Assembly (NCBI GenBank): GCA_015501605.1
Contig: JADNRZ010000050.1
Span: 1 to 64,000, forward strand
Reading direction: 5' to 3'
From: Panaeolus papilionaceus
Lineage: Eukaryota; Basidiomycota; Agaricomycetes; Agaricales
DNA: 64,000 bases
The position numbers and the translations under genes are program-made. This document shows, piece after piece, positions 1-13,300 of the stretch; the first letter of the stretch is position 1; the number at the start of each line of letters is the position of its first letter. The notes under the pieces are model-generated. The model made no database searches. It had not been told where the DNA came from and was given only the letters and a program-made list of their open reading frames with translations.

Positions 1-2221
1 CCGTAAACCCGCTAATTTCGCATTCCATCATCACACACGCACGCGCGTCTCACGCATCGACGCTTACACATGATCATCAGCAAACCCTGTCAGGGCTACG
101 GAGTGCTACGTAGTGCTACATAGCCCTGTAGTGCTGTAGCAAGGGTACCCCTTTACGTAGCACTCTCCCATATATCCGTAGTGTTACGTAGCGCCCCCTT
201 CGTGCTACAGAGTGCTATAAGGTGGCTACAGAACACTACCGAAGTGGGTCTGGATTATAGGGTGCAATTTTCTGTTGTTAAAATGGCACTTAGATTTTGA
301 AATACAACACAACCGACACAAGCGATAAAAATTAGAATAAATATATATATTCACAAACTACCTAATACATCAAAAATACAAGTGTGAAATAATAAAAGTG
401 ACCGCAGTATCTACAAAAAATAAAATAAAATAGAAAATCTTCGCAAATCAACTAGAGGGAATGATGTTCCAAACCTATAAAGGATATACTATGGCAAACT
501 GTAGAAAAGAGAAGTATGAGTATCAGAACATGTGCATAACGAAGACCACTTACATGTTACCTGGCAGGTATAGGGTAAATTGAGAAATGGCAGATCAGGC
601 TGAAGGAGGGAGAGAAGCCTGAGACAGAAGAGTAAATAGGGAGGTGGGAGGGTGAGAGGAGGAATAAAGCGATTCAGAATTACTGTCCAGGTAGGATAAA
701 TAAGTAAAAAAACAAAAAAAAACGAGAGCAAGGGAACATACCAGAATGCCCCAATGCTGCCACCTCATCACTAAATGCCCATGTTCCCAATGATATGCTG
801 TGAAATTACAGTCAGCTGTATGCTTTACACCATGATAAGACATAAACTAACCCAACTGTCAGTTGTGAAGCAAGGCTAACACATGAAGTGTGGTGCAAGT
901 GGTGGTTGAAGGAGAAAATGTTGGAGTTTTCGAGAACAAACCACAAATCATTTCTTTAGACTGGATTTGTCATCCTTTCACGCGATCACATTCAAAAGCG
1001 AACAGTTCGGTTTTGAATGTGACTTTTGTGATCACATGATCACACCAATCACAATGTGACGACATCACTTAAACTTTGACTTTGAGGTTTTTGTCATCAA
1101 TAAGAAATGATATTTTGAAACAAGTCCTCATAAAATTAAGATGATATGCGGTGAATCATTATTTTTGCTTTTAAAATAGCTTATATAAATGTCAATTATT
1201 TAATTATTATTTGGTAGCTTGGGTAATGATCATTCAGGCCCCAGCACAGAAATATATAAGATCACCACTCATAATTACTACAAAACAAGTGCCCGAAATT
1301 TAACTTAAGCTCATGCAAACTATATTGGGGTACTGGCTTTATATATTAAATGATAACTATCAACTTGTTTTTATTTAGAATGGAATCCAAAACTCTATAA
1401 TTATTAATTAATACTCAGGATGCACATCAATGAATAGGGGCCAACTCCCAATGGCTCCATACTACTATAAGAAAAATCTGTATTGTCTCTGATAAATGAC
1501 ATAACACTCTGGAGTGCTACAGTGCTACAGCACGCTACAGTGCCAAGTGGTGAACTACAGGTGATGGCTCACACGCTATGTGGAGCTATGGGAAAAAATC
1601 AGAATTTGCTGATGATCCCGGTCACCACGGTCTGTTTCCCGACTTAAGGCGCGCATAAATCATCATGCGCGTTGCGATTTATCATTACCATCAGCCACCA
1701 CAACACCAATCGGATAGTCTGACCAATGTACCTTGCAACAGCGCACCCCATGGCGCCTACGGACTCTAAAATCCGTTTAATTCATCATTTTCTTCAACGT
1801 TTACCCTCTTTTCATCGTCCAACTCCCATCTCCCCTCACTTTACCCCTCCTCTTCTTTACCACTTTCAGTTCATTCCTTTGTTTAAAACCGTTCCTGCTG
1901 TGCCTTGGCGCTTTCTTGCTTCGTCTCAAACCCCCTTAGTTGGTAGTTTACCTCCTTTGGTGTTTGTATTTAGTGTAGAGTGCTTCGTAAAAATACAGGA
2001 GCTACTTTTATGCCCACATTTCGAACCTCTAAGTTTTAGTCTCACATATCAGTCCTAGGAAGCGTCGTCTGCTTCAAATATCTGTTTATTCTATCGCTAC
2101 GAAGGCCTAGTCAACTACGGAAACACCTACACGCACCCTCAGAGCGACTCTTGCGACGTTGACCTCACTCCGGTCATCAGTGTGATTTGTTTACGCACCT
2201 GAAGACGTTGCGCGCACATCA
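1..2221 (+). repeat. LTR-A copy 1, split by a nested DNA element
   Basis: Bases 1-71 and about 1617-2221 align with the LTR at 62471-63145. Shared stretches include the start CCGTAAAC, the string ACCTTGCAACAGCGCACCCC and the end GCGCACATCA. About 25 bases of the left end lie outside the window. Base 2222 onward is open reading frame of a different Gypsy gag and lacks the primer site found behind the 62.5 kb copy. I therefore read this as a solo or truncated LTR inserted into Gypsy1 gag, not as the 5' LTR of Gypsy1. Its target duplication cannot be checked because the left flank is missing. Confidence 0.75.
72..1616. mobile_element. DNA transposon E1 nested in LTR-A, non-autonomous
   Basis: The insertion separates two halves of LTR-A that are contiguous in the copy near 62575. 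It ends in perfect inverted repeats of 13 bp, GATCATCAGCAAA at 72-84 and TTTGCTGATGATC at 1605-1617. The first 160 bases and last 120 bases are packed with GTGCTAC and CTGTAGCAC motifs in both orientations. The middle is A+T-rich and has an internal hairpin around 985-1022 (CACATTCAAAA pairing with TTTTGAATGTG). No transposase frame is visible. The exact ends and target duplication are uncertain, so the superfamily is not assigned. Confidence 0.7.
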
Positions 2222-3694
2222 ACGAGTAGTGGCACTCCTCCAGGAGCACCCATTACAAACGCGACTGTAACTAGTAATCAAATAGGGTCGCGAGCGCGAT
2301 TCCCAAGCCCTCGAGATAATAATGCACCGAGATTTGATAAAGATGAACCCGTGGAATTGACACGGTTCATAATGGAAATGGAAGAATTATTTACAGATTT
2401 TGGTATTACGGATGCACGCGATAAGATGAAGAAGATAGTTAGATATACTGATAGGGAGACAGAAGACCAATGGAGAGCCTTACCTTCGTATGGAACAGGT
2501 GATTGGGAGAAGTTTAAGAAAGAATTGATTAGGAGCTACCCAAAGGCTCGAGAAGTGGAAAAAGGAAGTTTGCGTTGTCTTGATGAGGCGGCTCGAAAAT
2601 ACAGAAATTTGACAACTCACCATTCTGACGAAGTGCATGAGTTAGTGCGCATTTTCCGTGGTGAAGTGAAGAAGCTCGAAGAGCGACAGGCTGTAGGGAA
2701 GGGAATTACCTCACAGCGTGAGCTTGTTGAGATGTTCTTCAGAGCACTCTCACGCGAATTTGTGGAACGCATCAAGAGCAGCATTGATAATGATTTGACA
2801 ACGGCACACTATGCTGAGGTTGCACTGGCGAGATATAATAAGACAGCCATTCCGGAGGAGCCAGATTGGTCAAATGAAGAAAGATATACCATAGCGCGAG
2901 TGATTCAGCATGCGCAAAAGTTAACAGATGTGTTACCTTCAAGTGACATGGGAGACTCAAATATGAACTTAAACGTTGCAGGAGGGAGAAATGACACTCA
3001 GTCAATCAAAATTGAGGGGCTGAGCGACTTTAAATTATATATTAATAAACTAGAAGACATGCAGCGGCAGAGCGAGCAACGACAGATGGAAATGTTCGAA
3101 AGGTTGATGCAGGAGACCCGTATGCAGTTCCAGAGTATGAGCCAGGGTCAGGGTGGAGTTCAGAACTCGAACCCGCAGCCATATGCCCCTGCCTCTAACA
3201 CATTTAATGGATCGCGCTTTGGGAATTCCAACTTCAACCGACCGAGAAATCCGCCTGTGAATGAACGTGAAACCGGAGCATGTTATTACTGCAGACGCAA
3301 GGACCACTTGTTCCAAGAGTGTCCCTTCCGTTTGGGTGATCGCGACAATAATAGAATTATAATTGAAAATGGAAAGACACGCTTACCGGATGGGAGTCCG
3401 ATTCCTCGGTTCCCTGAGGATAAGTCCATGAGGGAAAAAGTTGATGACTGGCACAAAAATAGGGAAACTAATTATCTTGAAGTTGATGAGACAGGGGAAT
3501 ACATACCTATTACCCCAGATCCTGAGCCTCCGCGCATGTCGATTTACACCAATAAAGTTCGCGATCAGCGAGATGAGGTGATTGAGAGGTATGCACGTGA
3601 AGGTGGAGTTGAGGTGGGAGCTGGTGGTTTGCAACCGACGTTGGTAAATACCAGAAATAAACAATACCCTGAAAATCAGCAGGGTTTCCGGTAA
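2222..3694 (+). pseudogene. gag: Gypsy1 gag (capsid/nucleocapsid), 5' end missing
   Basis: The frame is open from the LTR-A junction at 2222 to a stop at 3694. It contains no ATG before 2372, so the true start was lost when LTR-A inserted. The first part resembles retrotransposon capsid proteins (a Pro/Ala/Arg-rich leader, then a helical region with motifs such as RFIMEMEELF and QWRALPSY). A zinc knuckle of the form C-x2-C-x4-H-x4-C is encoded at 3281-3322. The 3694 stop separates gag from the protease frame, whereas in Gypsy2 both lie in one frame, so a frameshift here is probably damage. Function is packaging of the element RNA. Confidence 0.8.
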
Positions 3695-4704
3695 GTTCGA
3701 GGAAGGGAGCAGGTACACGTACCAAGGCGCAGCTCCCGGAGAACTCAAATAAAGAGTCGCCTACTGAAATTCAAGAAAAATTTAAAGAGAAAAATAATTT
3801 ACCTTATGCTGATTTATCTGAAATCCAGCCTCGAATTGAGACACGGCAGGAGTTCGAGGTGAGACAGAATGAGAGATCATACCGAAATAGAGCAGAGATT
3901 GAAGAGGAAGGGCTGGCAAGTAAAGTAGTTGAGAAATTATTGGAGTCACCATTTACCTTGACTACACGAGAACTTTTGAGTACATGCGCGCCAGCGCGTG
4001 AACTATTAAAGAAAGCTATTACCCGAACTCGACAGAATGTGAAGGAGGGTGAAGAGAAATTGAGACAGTTAGAGATGTTGGAGTGCAACTTGGTGCAGGT
4101 GGATGACTTACCTGTGCCAACAGTAACTATACTTACACAAGAGACAGAGGGAATACCAAAGGGATCGCTTGTAGTAAGCGACCCAGTACTCCAATATTTA
4201 GAAGACTTAGACCCTGAGGAGGCAAAACGGAAGGTGTTTGTGGCTCGAGAATCCCACGGGCTTCGAGCTATCTATCCAATTGTCAATCGAAGTCAGTCTG
4301 AAGAAGCTTTATTGGACAGTGGGTCACAAATAATCTCAATGGATTGTCGCATCGCGCAATCATTGGGAGTGACTTGGAATCCAGACATTCGAATTCAGAT
4401 GCAGAGCGCAAATAAACAAGTGGAAAGTACACTTGGTCTCGCCAGAAATGTGCCATTTAAAATAGGTAACATTGAAGTCTACCTACAGGTACATATTATG
4501 CGAGATCCAGCCTACTGTATCCTACTTGGGCGACCATTTGATGTATTGACAGCAAGTGAAGTTCTAAATAGCACCAACAGTGCTCAAATAATTACTATTA
4601 CAGACCCGAACTCAGGCGAGAGATGTACAGTACCTACTTACGAAAGAGGTACTCGCCCACCTGAAATTGAGAATGATTCTTTTCAGAAGACCTCAATGAG
4701 CTGA
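3695..4704 (+). pseudogene. pro: Gypsy1 C-terminal gag region and aspartic protease
   Basis: This frame is open from just after the gag stop to 4704. The first half is charged and helical. The second half is a retroviral-type aspartic protease, with the catalytic Asp in LLDSGSQI (Asp codon at 4315) and the later motif ILLGRPFDVL near 4521-4551. Gypsy2 carries the same domain directly joined to gag, so a frameshift near 3690 is likely in this copy. The frame ends at 4704, just past a shared -1 frameshift signal. It would process the gag-pol polyprotein if expressed. Confidence 0.75.
4675..4686 (+). promoter_or_regulatory. Candidate -1 ribosomal frameshift site between pro and pol (Gypsy1)
   Basis: The zero frame reads GAT TCT TTT CAG and stops at 4704. 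The pol frame is reached by slipping back one base on TTT (4681-4683 to 4680-4682), after which it reads TTT TCA GAA GAC and stays open. Gypsy2 has the same TTTTCA slip point at its gag-pro/pol boundary. This is inference from frame geometry; no structural enhancer was established. Confidence 0.45.
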
Positions 4705-7700
4705 TAGAGAGGCAGGGAGAGGTCGCGTTGGCAGTTGAGTGGGATGGAGACGGATTGCAATTGCTTGGGTATCGATTACCCGATGCTGGAATGAATTGTT
4801 TCAATAAGAAAGACAAGCGTGACGCTTACCTGGAGCTTGTAGCAATGATGCAGGTCATGGATAACACAGCCCAGAAGCGACTCAATGCTTACCTTAACCA
4901 GAAATATGAAGGACTGAACCAACCTTCAGAAAAGGAAGTGAAGCGAAGTGTAATGGGGAAGTATATGGTAGGGAGGCAACCGATGAGAAGTCAATTTGGA
5001 AAATACAAACCTGTAGCGCTCAAGGTTCGACCTCAATTCCGTGACTTACCTCCAGAATTTAGAATCATTCGAGACATTAAGGTGATCCATTGGCGAAATG
5101 CCACCGTTGAGTAAAACTCCGGGGGATTTCAAACCAACTGGTCGTTACACACAAGAGAGAATGGAAGAAATGGATAAGGCACACAAGGGAGACTTCCTGT
5201 GGCCGGAAGAGAGAAAGTTGTTACATGAGTTTATGATGAAGAATAATGAAGCGTTTGCTTGGGAGGATAGCGAACGAGGACATTTTAGGGAGGACTTCTT
5301 CCCACCTGTGAAAGCACCGGTAGTTGAACATAAGCCCTGGGTGATGAAGAACATACCCATCCCGCCAGGGTTGTATCGAGAAATCTGTGATATTATTATG
5401 ACAAAAATAAAAGCAGGAGTTTACGAACCAACCAACTCATCCTATCGAAGTCGTTGGTTTGTGGTATTGAAGAAAAATGGGAAGCATCGAATAGTGCATA
5501 GTCTCGAACCTCTAAATAAGGTTACGATTGCACATTCAGGCTTACCACCAGCAACCGAGACACTTGCAGAGAACTTTGCAGGGAGAGCATGTGGCGGAAT
5601 CTTGGACTTGTATGTGGGATATGATGAGCGCAAGTTGGATGAATTGTCGTGAGACTTGACAGCGTTCCAAACACCATTCGGAGCGCTGAGATTAACCACG
5701 CTACCGATGGGATGGACAAACTCAGTCCCGATATTTCATGATGATGTGACTTACATCCTACAAGACGAAATTCCAGACTACACAATTCCATATATTGATG
5801 ATGTCCCTATTCGAGGACCTAAAACTAGATATGAACTACCAGATGGGGGTATGAGACACTTCCTGAGAATCCAGGAATGCGAAGATTTGTGTGGGAACAT
5901 TTCCAGAATGTAGCAAGGATAGTACAGAGGATGAAGTACTGTGGAGGGACGTTCTCAGGTCACAAGTCAATCCTCTGTGCAGAAGAAATTACGGTAGTGG
6001 GACATTTGTGCACTTATGAGGGACGCAAAGCGTCGCCCGATGCACTGTGGACTCTGAAAAATTGGAAGCCATGTGAAAATGTAACTGACCTAAGGTCATT
6101 TATGGGTACAATGGTTGCACTACGGCCATACATCCCTAATTATGGAGCTAAAATCGAAGTGTTGCAACGCTTATTAAAAGCGAACACACCTTGGCAGTGG
6201 GGAGAAGATGAACAGAAGTGTATGGATGATATTAAGGCCGCTCTGGACCATACTGTGTGCTTGAGACCTATAGATTACGAGGCCGAGGGCGCAGTAGTGT
6301 TAGCGGTTGACACATCTTACATAGCTGTTGGGTACTATATCTACCAAGAAGACCCAACTGCACCCAATGGAAAGAGATACGCTCGTTTTGGGTCCATACC
6401 TTTGGAAGAACGCGAAACACGGTTCTCACAGCCAAAACGAGAGCTATTTGGACTCATGACAGCGTTGAACGCTTGTGAACATTGGTTGAAAGGATGCAGG
6501 AAGTTAATTGTTGAGACTGACGCTTCCTACATATTTGGAATGCTTAAGAATGCGGGACTCGGTCCAAATGCGACCATAAATAGATGGATTGACACTATTT
6601 TAATGTTTCAATTTGAATTAAGACATGTTAAAGGGAAAACCTTCGCTGCAGATGGACTGTCGCAACGAAGCCCAAGTGATGAGGACCCAATAGAGAGGGT
6701 TCGAAGGGAAGATGAGGCAGACGAGGAGCCATTAGGCCCACCTGTACTCACCAAGAAATTCGAAACAGATCCAGATCCCCTGGATTTCGAAGGCTTTAAG
6801 ATCAATATTGATACAAGAGGTGGCTACTTTGTAGCGAAAGCTGGAGAAGGGTGTGCGCGAAGTGTTGAGGAATTTAAAGAGGATTTGAGTCGCGCAAAGC
6901 GACAGGCAGAGGACGAGTTGGTGTTGTGGCAGGCAGCTGTAAGGAAGGAGCACCGAAGGGTCAAGAAAACCATTCAAGAGCGAGTGTTAGTGTTATCCAA
7001 CTCGATTAAAAGTATCGAGATGGACGTCTCGAAAGCGAATGAAGTGACTTACCCAGAGGAGCATCGCATTGTAACAGCGCGACTGCAAGATGATAAGCTA
7101 CCAAAGATAAAAACATGGTTAGCAGATCCAACACCAGAGATTGAAGGATTGTCATCTAAAGAGACACTTAACTTCAAGCGCTCCGCAGGAGCGTTCTTCT
7201 TGGATAATGAAGGCAGATTGTATCGACGATCTGTAGATGATAAACACAAGTTAGTGGTTGAAAAGTCAAAGAGGATGTGGGTACTTAGTAGCGCACACGA
7301 CGCACTAGGACATAGAGGCTTTTACGCGACGAAAACATTGATTGGAGAGCAATTTTGGTGGCCTGAGTTTGAGCACGATGTGAGCTGGTATGTGAAGAGC
7401 TGTCATATATGTCAAGAGCGACAGAAAGAAATGATAGCTATTCCACCTACCTTAACTCATACGCCATCGCTCTTCCAAAGGGTACACATAGATACAATGC
7501 ACATGTCACCATTATCAAATGGCTGTAAGTATATTGTGCATGCTCGAGATTCATTGTCTTCGTGGCCTGAGGCGAGAGCGTTAAGACGAGAAACTGCAAA
7601 GTCAATTGCAAACTTCATATTTGAAGACTTACTGTGTTGCTGGGGGTCAATTAGAGAGATTGTAACTGATAACGGAACACCGTTCAGAGCCGCACTAGCG

Positions 7701-8164
7701 TGGTTAGCACAGAAATATGGAATTAAATACATTCGAATCTCGCCTTACAACTCGAAAGCGAATGGCAAGATTGAACGTCCACATTGGGACATTCGACAAA
7801 TGCTGTATAAAGCGACGGGCAGTGATGTTTCGAAGTGGTATTGGTTCCTTAATCACGTGCTGTGGTCGGATCGAGTGACAGTTAAGAAGGGTACAGGATG
7901 CTCACCGTACTTCCTGGTAACTGGAGCGCACCCTGTATTACCATTGGATATTGTGGAAGCGACTTGGTTGGTCCAGCTGCCAGACCGAACCTTGACAACA
8001 GCGGAATTGGTTGGATATCGAGCGCGTGCACTTGCAAAACACAAAGCGCATGTGGATGAAATGATAGCGCGTGTGGATGAGCGCAAGCGTCGGGAGTTGG
8101 AGGAGTATGAGGCTAAAAATAAACACAGAATTAAAAATTATAAGTTTAAGAAAGGGGACTTAGT

Positions 8165-9926
8165 CTACAACCCGATGGCGTTTGTTTAAACAAATTTCAA
8201 CAATACGAAGAAAATTCATTTAATCAGTTTTTAATTAAACAGCACAAAAACGGCTCATGAAACACACACATCTCATGCACCTAGAAATGTTTAAACAACT
8301 GGTATATCTCATCATTCTGTTTAAATGATTATTTAACTAATGTGGCAATTAAATACAAAGTGTGATTATTTACTAATTAAACACCAGTAGAGTGTATCAT
8401 TTAAACATCAATAACTACGTGAATATGAGGGATCAGCCTAGGAGCAACATATTCAGAAGGCGAGGGGAGGGTGTCTGAGCTGGATGTAACATGGAATGAT
8501 GACAGGTGTGGGAGGTGGATGGGTGATGTGGTGATGTAGCAGGGATGAGCATGGAGATAAAGACCTGAAAAGCGGTTAATATACGTCAATTTTCATGGTG
8601 TGAGGTCGGGTTAGACATACCTATGGTGTGAAGGGGATGTGTGCGCAGGTATATGGGAAACTGCTCAAAGGGTCGGTCAGTTCAGGAGTGTCGACATGGG
8701 GGAAACTGAATACCTTGCTATTCGGCACCTTTGTATGATGACGTTGCTGAAAAGGGTTAGCAACTGATGTTGATGAGAGCTCGAACAGAAGCGCTCGACT
8801 TACGTTGAGGGTTTGAAGACAGCATTCAAGATAAGGTGAGTAAGGGTGAGGACATGGTGGACGAGAGGGAAAATGGAATTGGATTTTCGAACAAGTTCAG
8901 ATGGCGGGCAAACAACACCAAATATTAAACAAAGAATTCCCGTGATCGTGTCGTTGCTGGCGGAGATTAAATTTTACTTTGAGTATTTGCCGTTTCGAAG
9001 TTCCAACTCTTGAACTTGCACTCATCCTTGCCCTCCTCCCATCACCCTGACGCTCACCAGGCCAACGTTGCGGCTTGTTTTGCATCTTTTTTCATCTTTC
9101 GCTCCCCTTCCAATGTGTTGTTACATGCAGCTTGCACTCATGGTAAGTCCCTCTGACACTCTGCGATGCCCACTCTCTAACCTCTCCTTCATATAGGCTC
9201 CCGGCCGAGAGGATTAATTCAGGTATAGTACCACCTGTGTACCTGCGGGTTTTCCGCGCCAAACGAGCCCAAGAATGTCCAAAACGGACGACCTTAGGTC
9301 AAGATATGACTGAAATATGAAGCCTTTCATATTTCAGGCATATCTTTCTCAATTCTCAGCCGTTTCGGGCGCTCTTGGGGTCGTTTTGAAGCTCATGGGT
9401 ACGCCGACCCAGACCCGTACCTGCCCCCAACCCGACCCACGACCCTTTTGGGTCACCTGTAGCCTTGACATTCCCTATTCCATAGTCATTTTAGCCTACA
9501 GCTCATTCTTCAATGTTCCTATCCATTCACTTCCCAGTATAAAGTTCTAGTCCCATCCCTTTTATTCTCTCTATACCTCCTTTTGATATTTTCCTTTTTT
9601 CTGTGATTTGTTTAAACACTTGCTCTACTATTGATTAATCACAACCATTTAAACATTGTCAGTGTCTTCGTTTAATTGTAATTAATTATTTAGATATTTA
9701 ATTGTTTAATTGTGTTAATAATCTAGCCGTTTAAACAATTACATATTTAATTGTTTATTCGGTTATCATATCTGTTTAAATGGCTTCTGTTTAAACCCAG
9801 CACCAAGTAGCCAATCCCATAGGCTGATAGATATATATTATTTAAATATTTGTTTAATCAATATTTGTTTAAACGAAAATCCTTCGTATTGTTGGACTGT
9901 TTATAACCAAACGCCATCGTATTTTT
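8165..9926. mobile_element. TIR DNA element copy 1 (1762 bp), inserted in Gypsy1 pol
   Basis: The element is flanked by the 8-bp direct repeat GACTTAGT at 8157-8164 and 9927-9934. Removing the element and one repeat rejoins the pol frame (GDLVMVRD). The ends are inverted repeats sharing CGATGGCGTTTG and CAACAATACGAAG. Both subterminal regions, about 200-300 bp each, hold many copies of the palindrome GTTTAAAC and variants. No transposase frame is evident, so it is non-autonomous. The 8-bp duplication suggests the hAT superfamily, although the end bases are not typical. A shorter relative lies at 46113-46355. Confidence 0.85.
9262..9390. repeat. Imperfect foldback repeat inside the DNA element
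   Basis: Two arms read as inverted copies: GAGCCCAAGA, AAAACGG and TGAAATATGA on the left pair with TCATATTTCA, CCGTTTCGGG and CTCTTGGGGTC on the right, with a loop near 9320-9327. CGACCC-rich sequence follows to about 9450. It may be a small foldback element nested in the larger one, or an internal hairpin of it. Confidence 0.55.
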
Positions 9927-10277
9927 GACTTAGTGATGGTTCGAGATACGAGTATTGAGGGATCTCTGGACAGAAAAATGAAAGGGAGATACCTTGGACC
10001 AATGGTTGTATTGGCAAGGCTCGAAGGGGGAGCTTACATTGTTGCAGAACTGGATGGTTCAGTCTGGCAGAATCGCGTGGCTGCATTTAGAGTTGTACCT
10101 TATGTAGCGCGACGAAAAATAGACTTACCTCCAGACTTAGAGGAATTCATGGATATCAGTTTGGAAGAATTAAAGAAATTGACTAAGTTATATGATGTCG
10201 AGAGAGACCCTAACGAAGATTTTATCTTTGATGGGAGGAACATTGAGATTCACACAGAAGAGGATAATGAAGAAAAC

Positions 10278-10318
10278 TGACTGAGGACGGTCGAGATTTA
10301 TTGGTTGGGGGGAGAGGG
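10278..10318 (+). promoter_or_regulatory. Hairpin plus polypurine tract 1, directly after Gypsy1 pol stop
   Basis: GACTG-AGGA-CGGTC (10279-10292) forms a small hairpin overlapping the pol stop codon. It is followed by TTGGTTGGGGGGAGAGGG at 10301-10318, a polypurine tract of the kind that primes plus-strand DNA synthesis. The same arrangement recurs at 23402-23438 next to the LTR. Confidence 0.6.
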
Positions 10319-10383
10319 TACACAAGAAGGTGTATACTACTCTACCCTATGACTACTAGAGCTACAAAGTATGAAAGAAATGA

Positions 10384-13300
10384 TTAAAGTGCGTCAATAA
10401 GCGCACGAAGATGATCACGAGTGCGAGTCAAGACTTCAATGCGGACATCGAAGTATTTGATCTCAGCCTCGAGATCAGCAACGGCGTTACGAGCACCCAG
10501 AGAAGAGGAATCGTCAAGACGAGTCCTCTTGCCGAGCGACGAAGAACGGAATGAAGGAAGCGATTTGAACTTGAGAAAAGAGGGAGATGTTAAGTCCAAG
10601 CCAGGAACCTCGGTATAGGAAAGAAAACATACCTCTGGTGATGATGAGCGCAACAGTGGGAGGAGAAATGGGCAATGAAAACAAAACCAAAATGTGGGTG
10701 TGAAACGAAGTGTGAGGGTGAGGGCGTTGGTGAGTGAGGTGAGTGATGAGAATGAGCGCTCGTGTACGGGTTCGTGGGGTCCGGAGAGCTGAGGTTTGAA
10801 GAGGTAAGCTGGGGGCGATGGGGAGAGGTTCAGGTCGGCGACGGAGACACTGAGAGACGAAACGAAGCGATTACAGGGCAGAAACCGACGGCGGCGGCGA
10901 CTAGGAACGATAGCCAACGACGGTGGCTACGTAGGACGACAAGGAGACGAAGAAAAACCAAGAAACTCGAACCAGACACGGCTGGTGACGCTGAGGGACT
11001 GAGAGACGACGAGAGACAATAGGAAACGAACCAGACGACGCCTGGTATGACTGCTAAGGCGAAAAGAGAGTGGAACGAAGCTCAGACACGAAAATATGGG
11101 GGGTAAGAATGATCTGGATTCTCCAGGTAGGCTAAGATACAAAGATATTGTAGCTACTGGAAAATGTATCTACAACAAGAGAAAACAATTGAATAATGAT
11201 GGAGGTTGTCATATGAAACAAAGAAACAACAGATGGAACAATGGTTTTGAATAAATTAATGAAAAGAAGGCATGAAATTGTAAGGATGGTTGGTAGTGCA
11301 GGCGTGATAGTGTGCGTGTGTGAGCGCTATACTGATGCCGTGGCCTAGGCGCTTGAACGGCAAGTCGCTGAATTAGTCCAAAAACGTACAAAGGCGCGAA
11401 AACGGAGATAGATGGGCGCGCGGCTCATCATATTCCCCTCTTGCTGAAACTGTGACTGTCCCCAGTCACCTACTATGAAGAATCTACGAAGAAATATGAA
11501 GATAGCGAAAGAAAATAACGGAGGAACTGAAATAGAATGAAAAACAGCGATGTTGAATGAAATAAAGTGACCTGAGTAATGATGAAATGTGAAACTAAAG
11601 GTGCACTACTGAGTGGAAAGGCAAAATTCGGGCGCGAAAATGAGTAAAACGGAGCATTGAAACAGTGGGGATGTGGCAAAGGAGTGTCAGGCAGCTATAT
11701 ACGAGTTGAATCGAATCAAAGATGGCCAATTTCGAATGAAAAACGACTGAGTAATGTTAAAATAAAGTAAAGAAAAAAGGTGAACCCTCAGTAGATCTTC
11801 ATAGGGTTACCGCGGCGTCGTAAACGAGCCGCGAAATGGAACGGGAATGGGGAACGAGAGTGATGGAATAAAATTAGGATAACAAAAAGGCAAGGGAATA
11901 GGGAGAAAACAACGAAAATGAAAAGAAAAAATCGAGAAAATGGGGAACTCAACATGTATCCCCCTCTTGCTGAAAAACCTTGACCCTCTGTGGTCAATCT
12001 TCCTCTTCTACTTCGTCCTCTGCTTCTACTACACCCTGTGGCTCGAGTAAGTCGTTCAGATCTTCGTCTTCTTCTACTGACTCTTCCATCTCTTTCAGGC
12101 GTCGGCTTGATACATCCAGGATTTCGTCTAGAGGCGGGAGCGGAATGGATTGACAAGGGAAGTATGGGATTACACGAAAAGCGGCGATGGGGCGATGAAG
12201 AAGGGTTCCGTCGAGCTCAGCGATGATGTAAGCACCTCCGCGGTTACGGGAAATGACGACTAAGGGGCCAAGATAGCGCGCGCGCATTTTACGGTTGAGT
12301 GACTTCTCGATCGCTGTGTTTCGTATGAGAACGAGGCTGCCACGTTGGAAGTTGAAATCCTTGATGGTGCGCTGGAACTTGAGCTCAAATCGGCGTGCTG
12401 TTTCTAGTCTGGACTTGAATACAGGTGAGTGGAGTCGTGAAAGGTCGGCGGGTCGCTTTTGGAGTGCAATGGCGCGTCGTGCAATGAGATCGGTTGAAGA
12501 TAGGACAGAATCGGGGGGAGGTAAGAGATACGAAGCCTCAGTGATGTCGAACGGAAGCAAGGGATGAGTGCCTGTGAGTGCAAAGTAAGGTGAGCAACCC
12601 ATGCGGCGTCGTGTCGTGATCCGATCTGCCCAAAATATGTGACTAGCGACTTGAGACCACTTAGACTGATCACCATCGCAAGATTTGAATAAAGCCTGTC
12701 GTACGTCGAAATGTGGGCGCTCCACAAGACCGTTTGCGCGTGAATTGTACCCTGAGATGCGAATATGAACGATGTGGTACTTGGCTGCAAGATATTCGAT
12801 GGCGGCGACGATTGGTGGACCGTTATCGGTGATGATTTCGAGTAAAGCGCCATAGCGATGCAAGAGATCACGCTTGATCCATTCTCCTACTGTCTGAGCG
12901 GTTTCTCGACGAAGGGGGGCGAATTCTGGGAAGTGGGAGACTGAACAACGAGCCTGGATGATGTACTTGTAACCTCCGGACCGTGGTAGGTGCATAGTAT
13001 CAAGATAAACCTTCGAGAATAAGGGAGCAGGTGAAGCGACAGTGGGAGGGATGAGGATGTTACGAGTCTGACGAAGTTGACATAAATGGCAAGTTTTGAT
13101 GAACCAGCTGACGTCGGCACCGAGCATAGGCCACCAGTAGCGTTCAGATATGAGGGAAAACGTCGCGTGGAAGCCGTGGTGTCCTAAATGGTCGTGCGCG
13201 GCTTTGAGGATGAAAAGGCGTCGGTCAGGGTATACTACAAGCTTGTGCTGACCATCTCCGCTTCGTTTCCAAAGGCGATCGTGATCCACGAAGAACTGCG

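Larger units (their letters stand above)
4681..10280 (+). pseudogene. pol: Gypsy1 pol: reverse transcriptase, RNase H, integrase, disrupted
   Basis: Pol starts in the -1 frame near 4681. Frameshifts occur near 5075-5100 and near 5845-5852, and a TGA at 5650-5652 replaces the Arg of the SRDLT motif seen in Gypsy2. The reverse transcriptase core YIDDVPIRGP is at 5791. RNase H-type motifs follow (LAVDTS, VETDASY). Integrase has an HHCC zinc finger at about 7290-7405 and catalytic D, D and E at about 7491, 7666 and 7772. A DNA element interrupts the frame at 8165-9926, exactly within the codons for KKGDLV, and the C-terminal integrase tail continues at 9935-10280. Excluding the insertion the gene matches the length and domain order of Gypsy2 pol. 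Confidence 0.85.

Noticed and set aside
1726..2058. 110-codon plus-strand gene starting at ATG 1726
   Set aside because: It lies wholly in LTR-A, and the equivalent frame is not kept in the copy at 62.6-63.0 kb.
1..2221. Reading this LTR as the 5' LTR of Gypsy1
   Set aside because: There is no primer site behind it, the gag frame runs straight from its edge, and Gypsy1 has a different LTR at its 3' end.
10384..10917. Single 177-codon minus-strand frame
   Set aside because: It fuses the last exon of gene B, an intron and part of the Gypsy2 LTR. The LTR half recurs at 20140-20418, so the frame is an accident of the junction.
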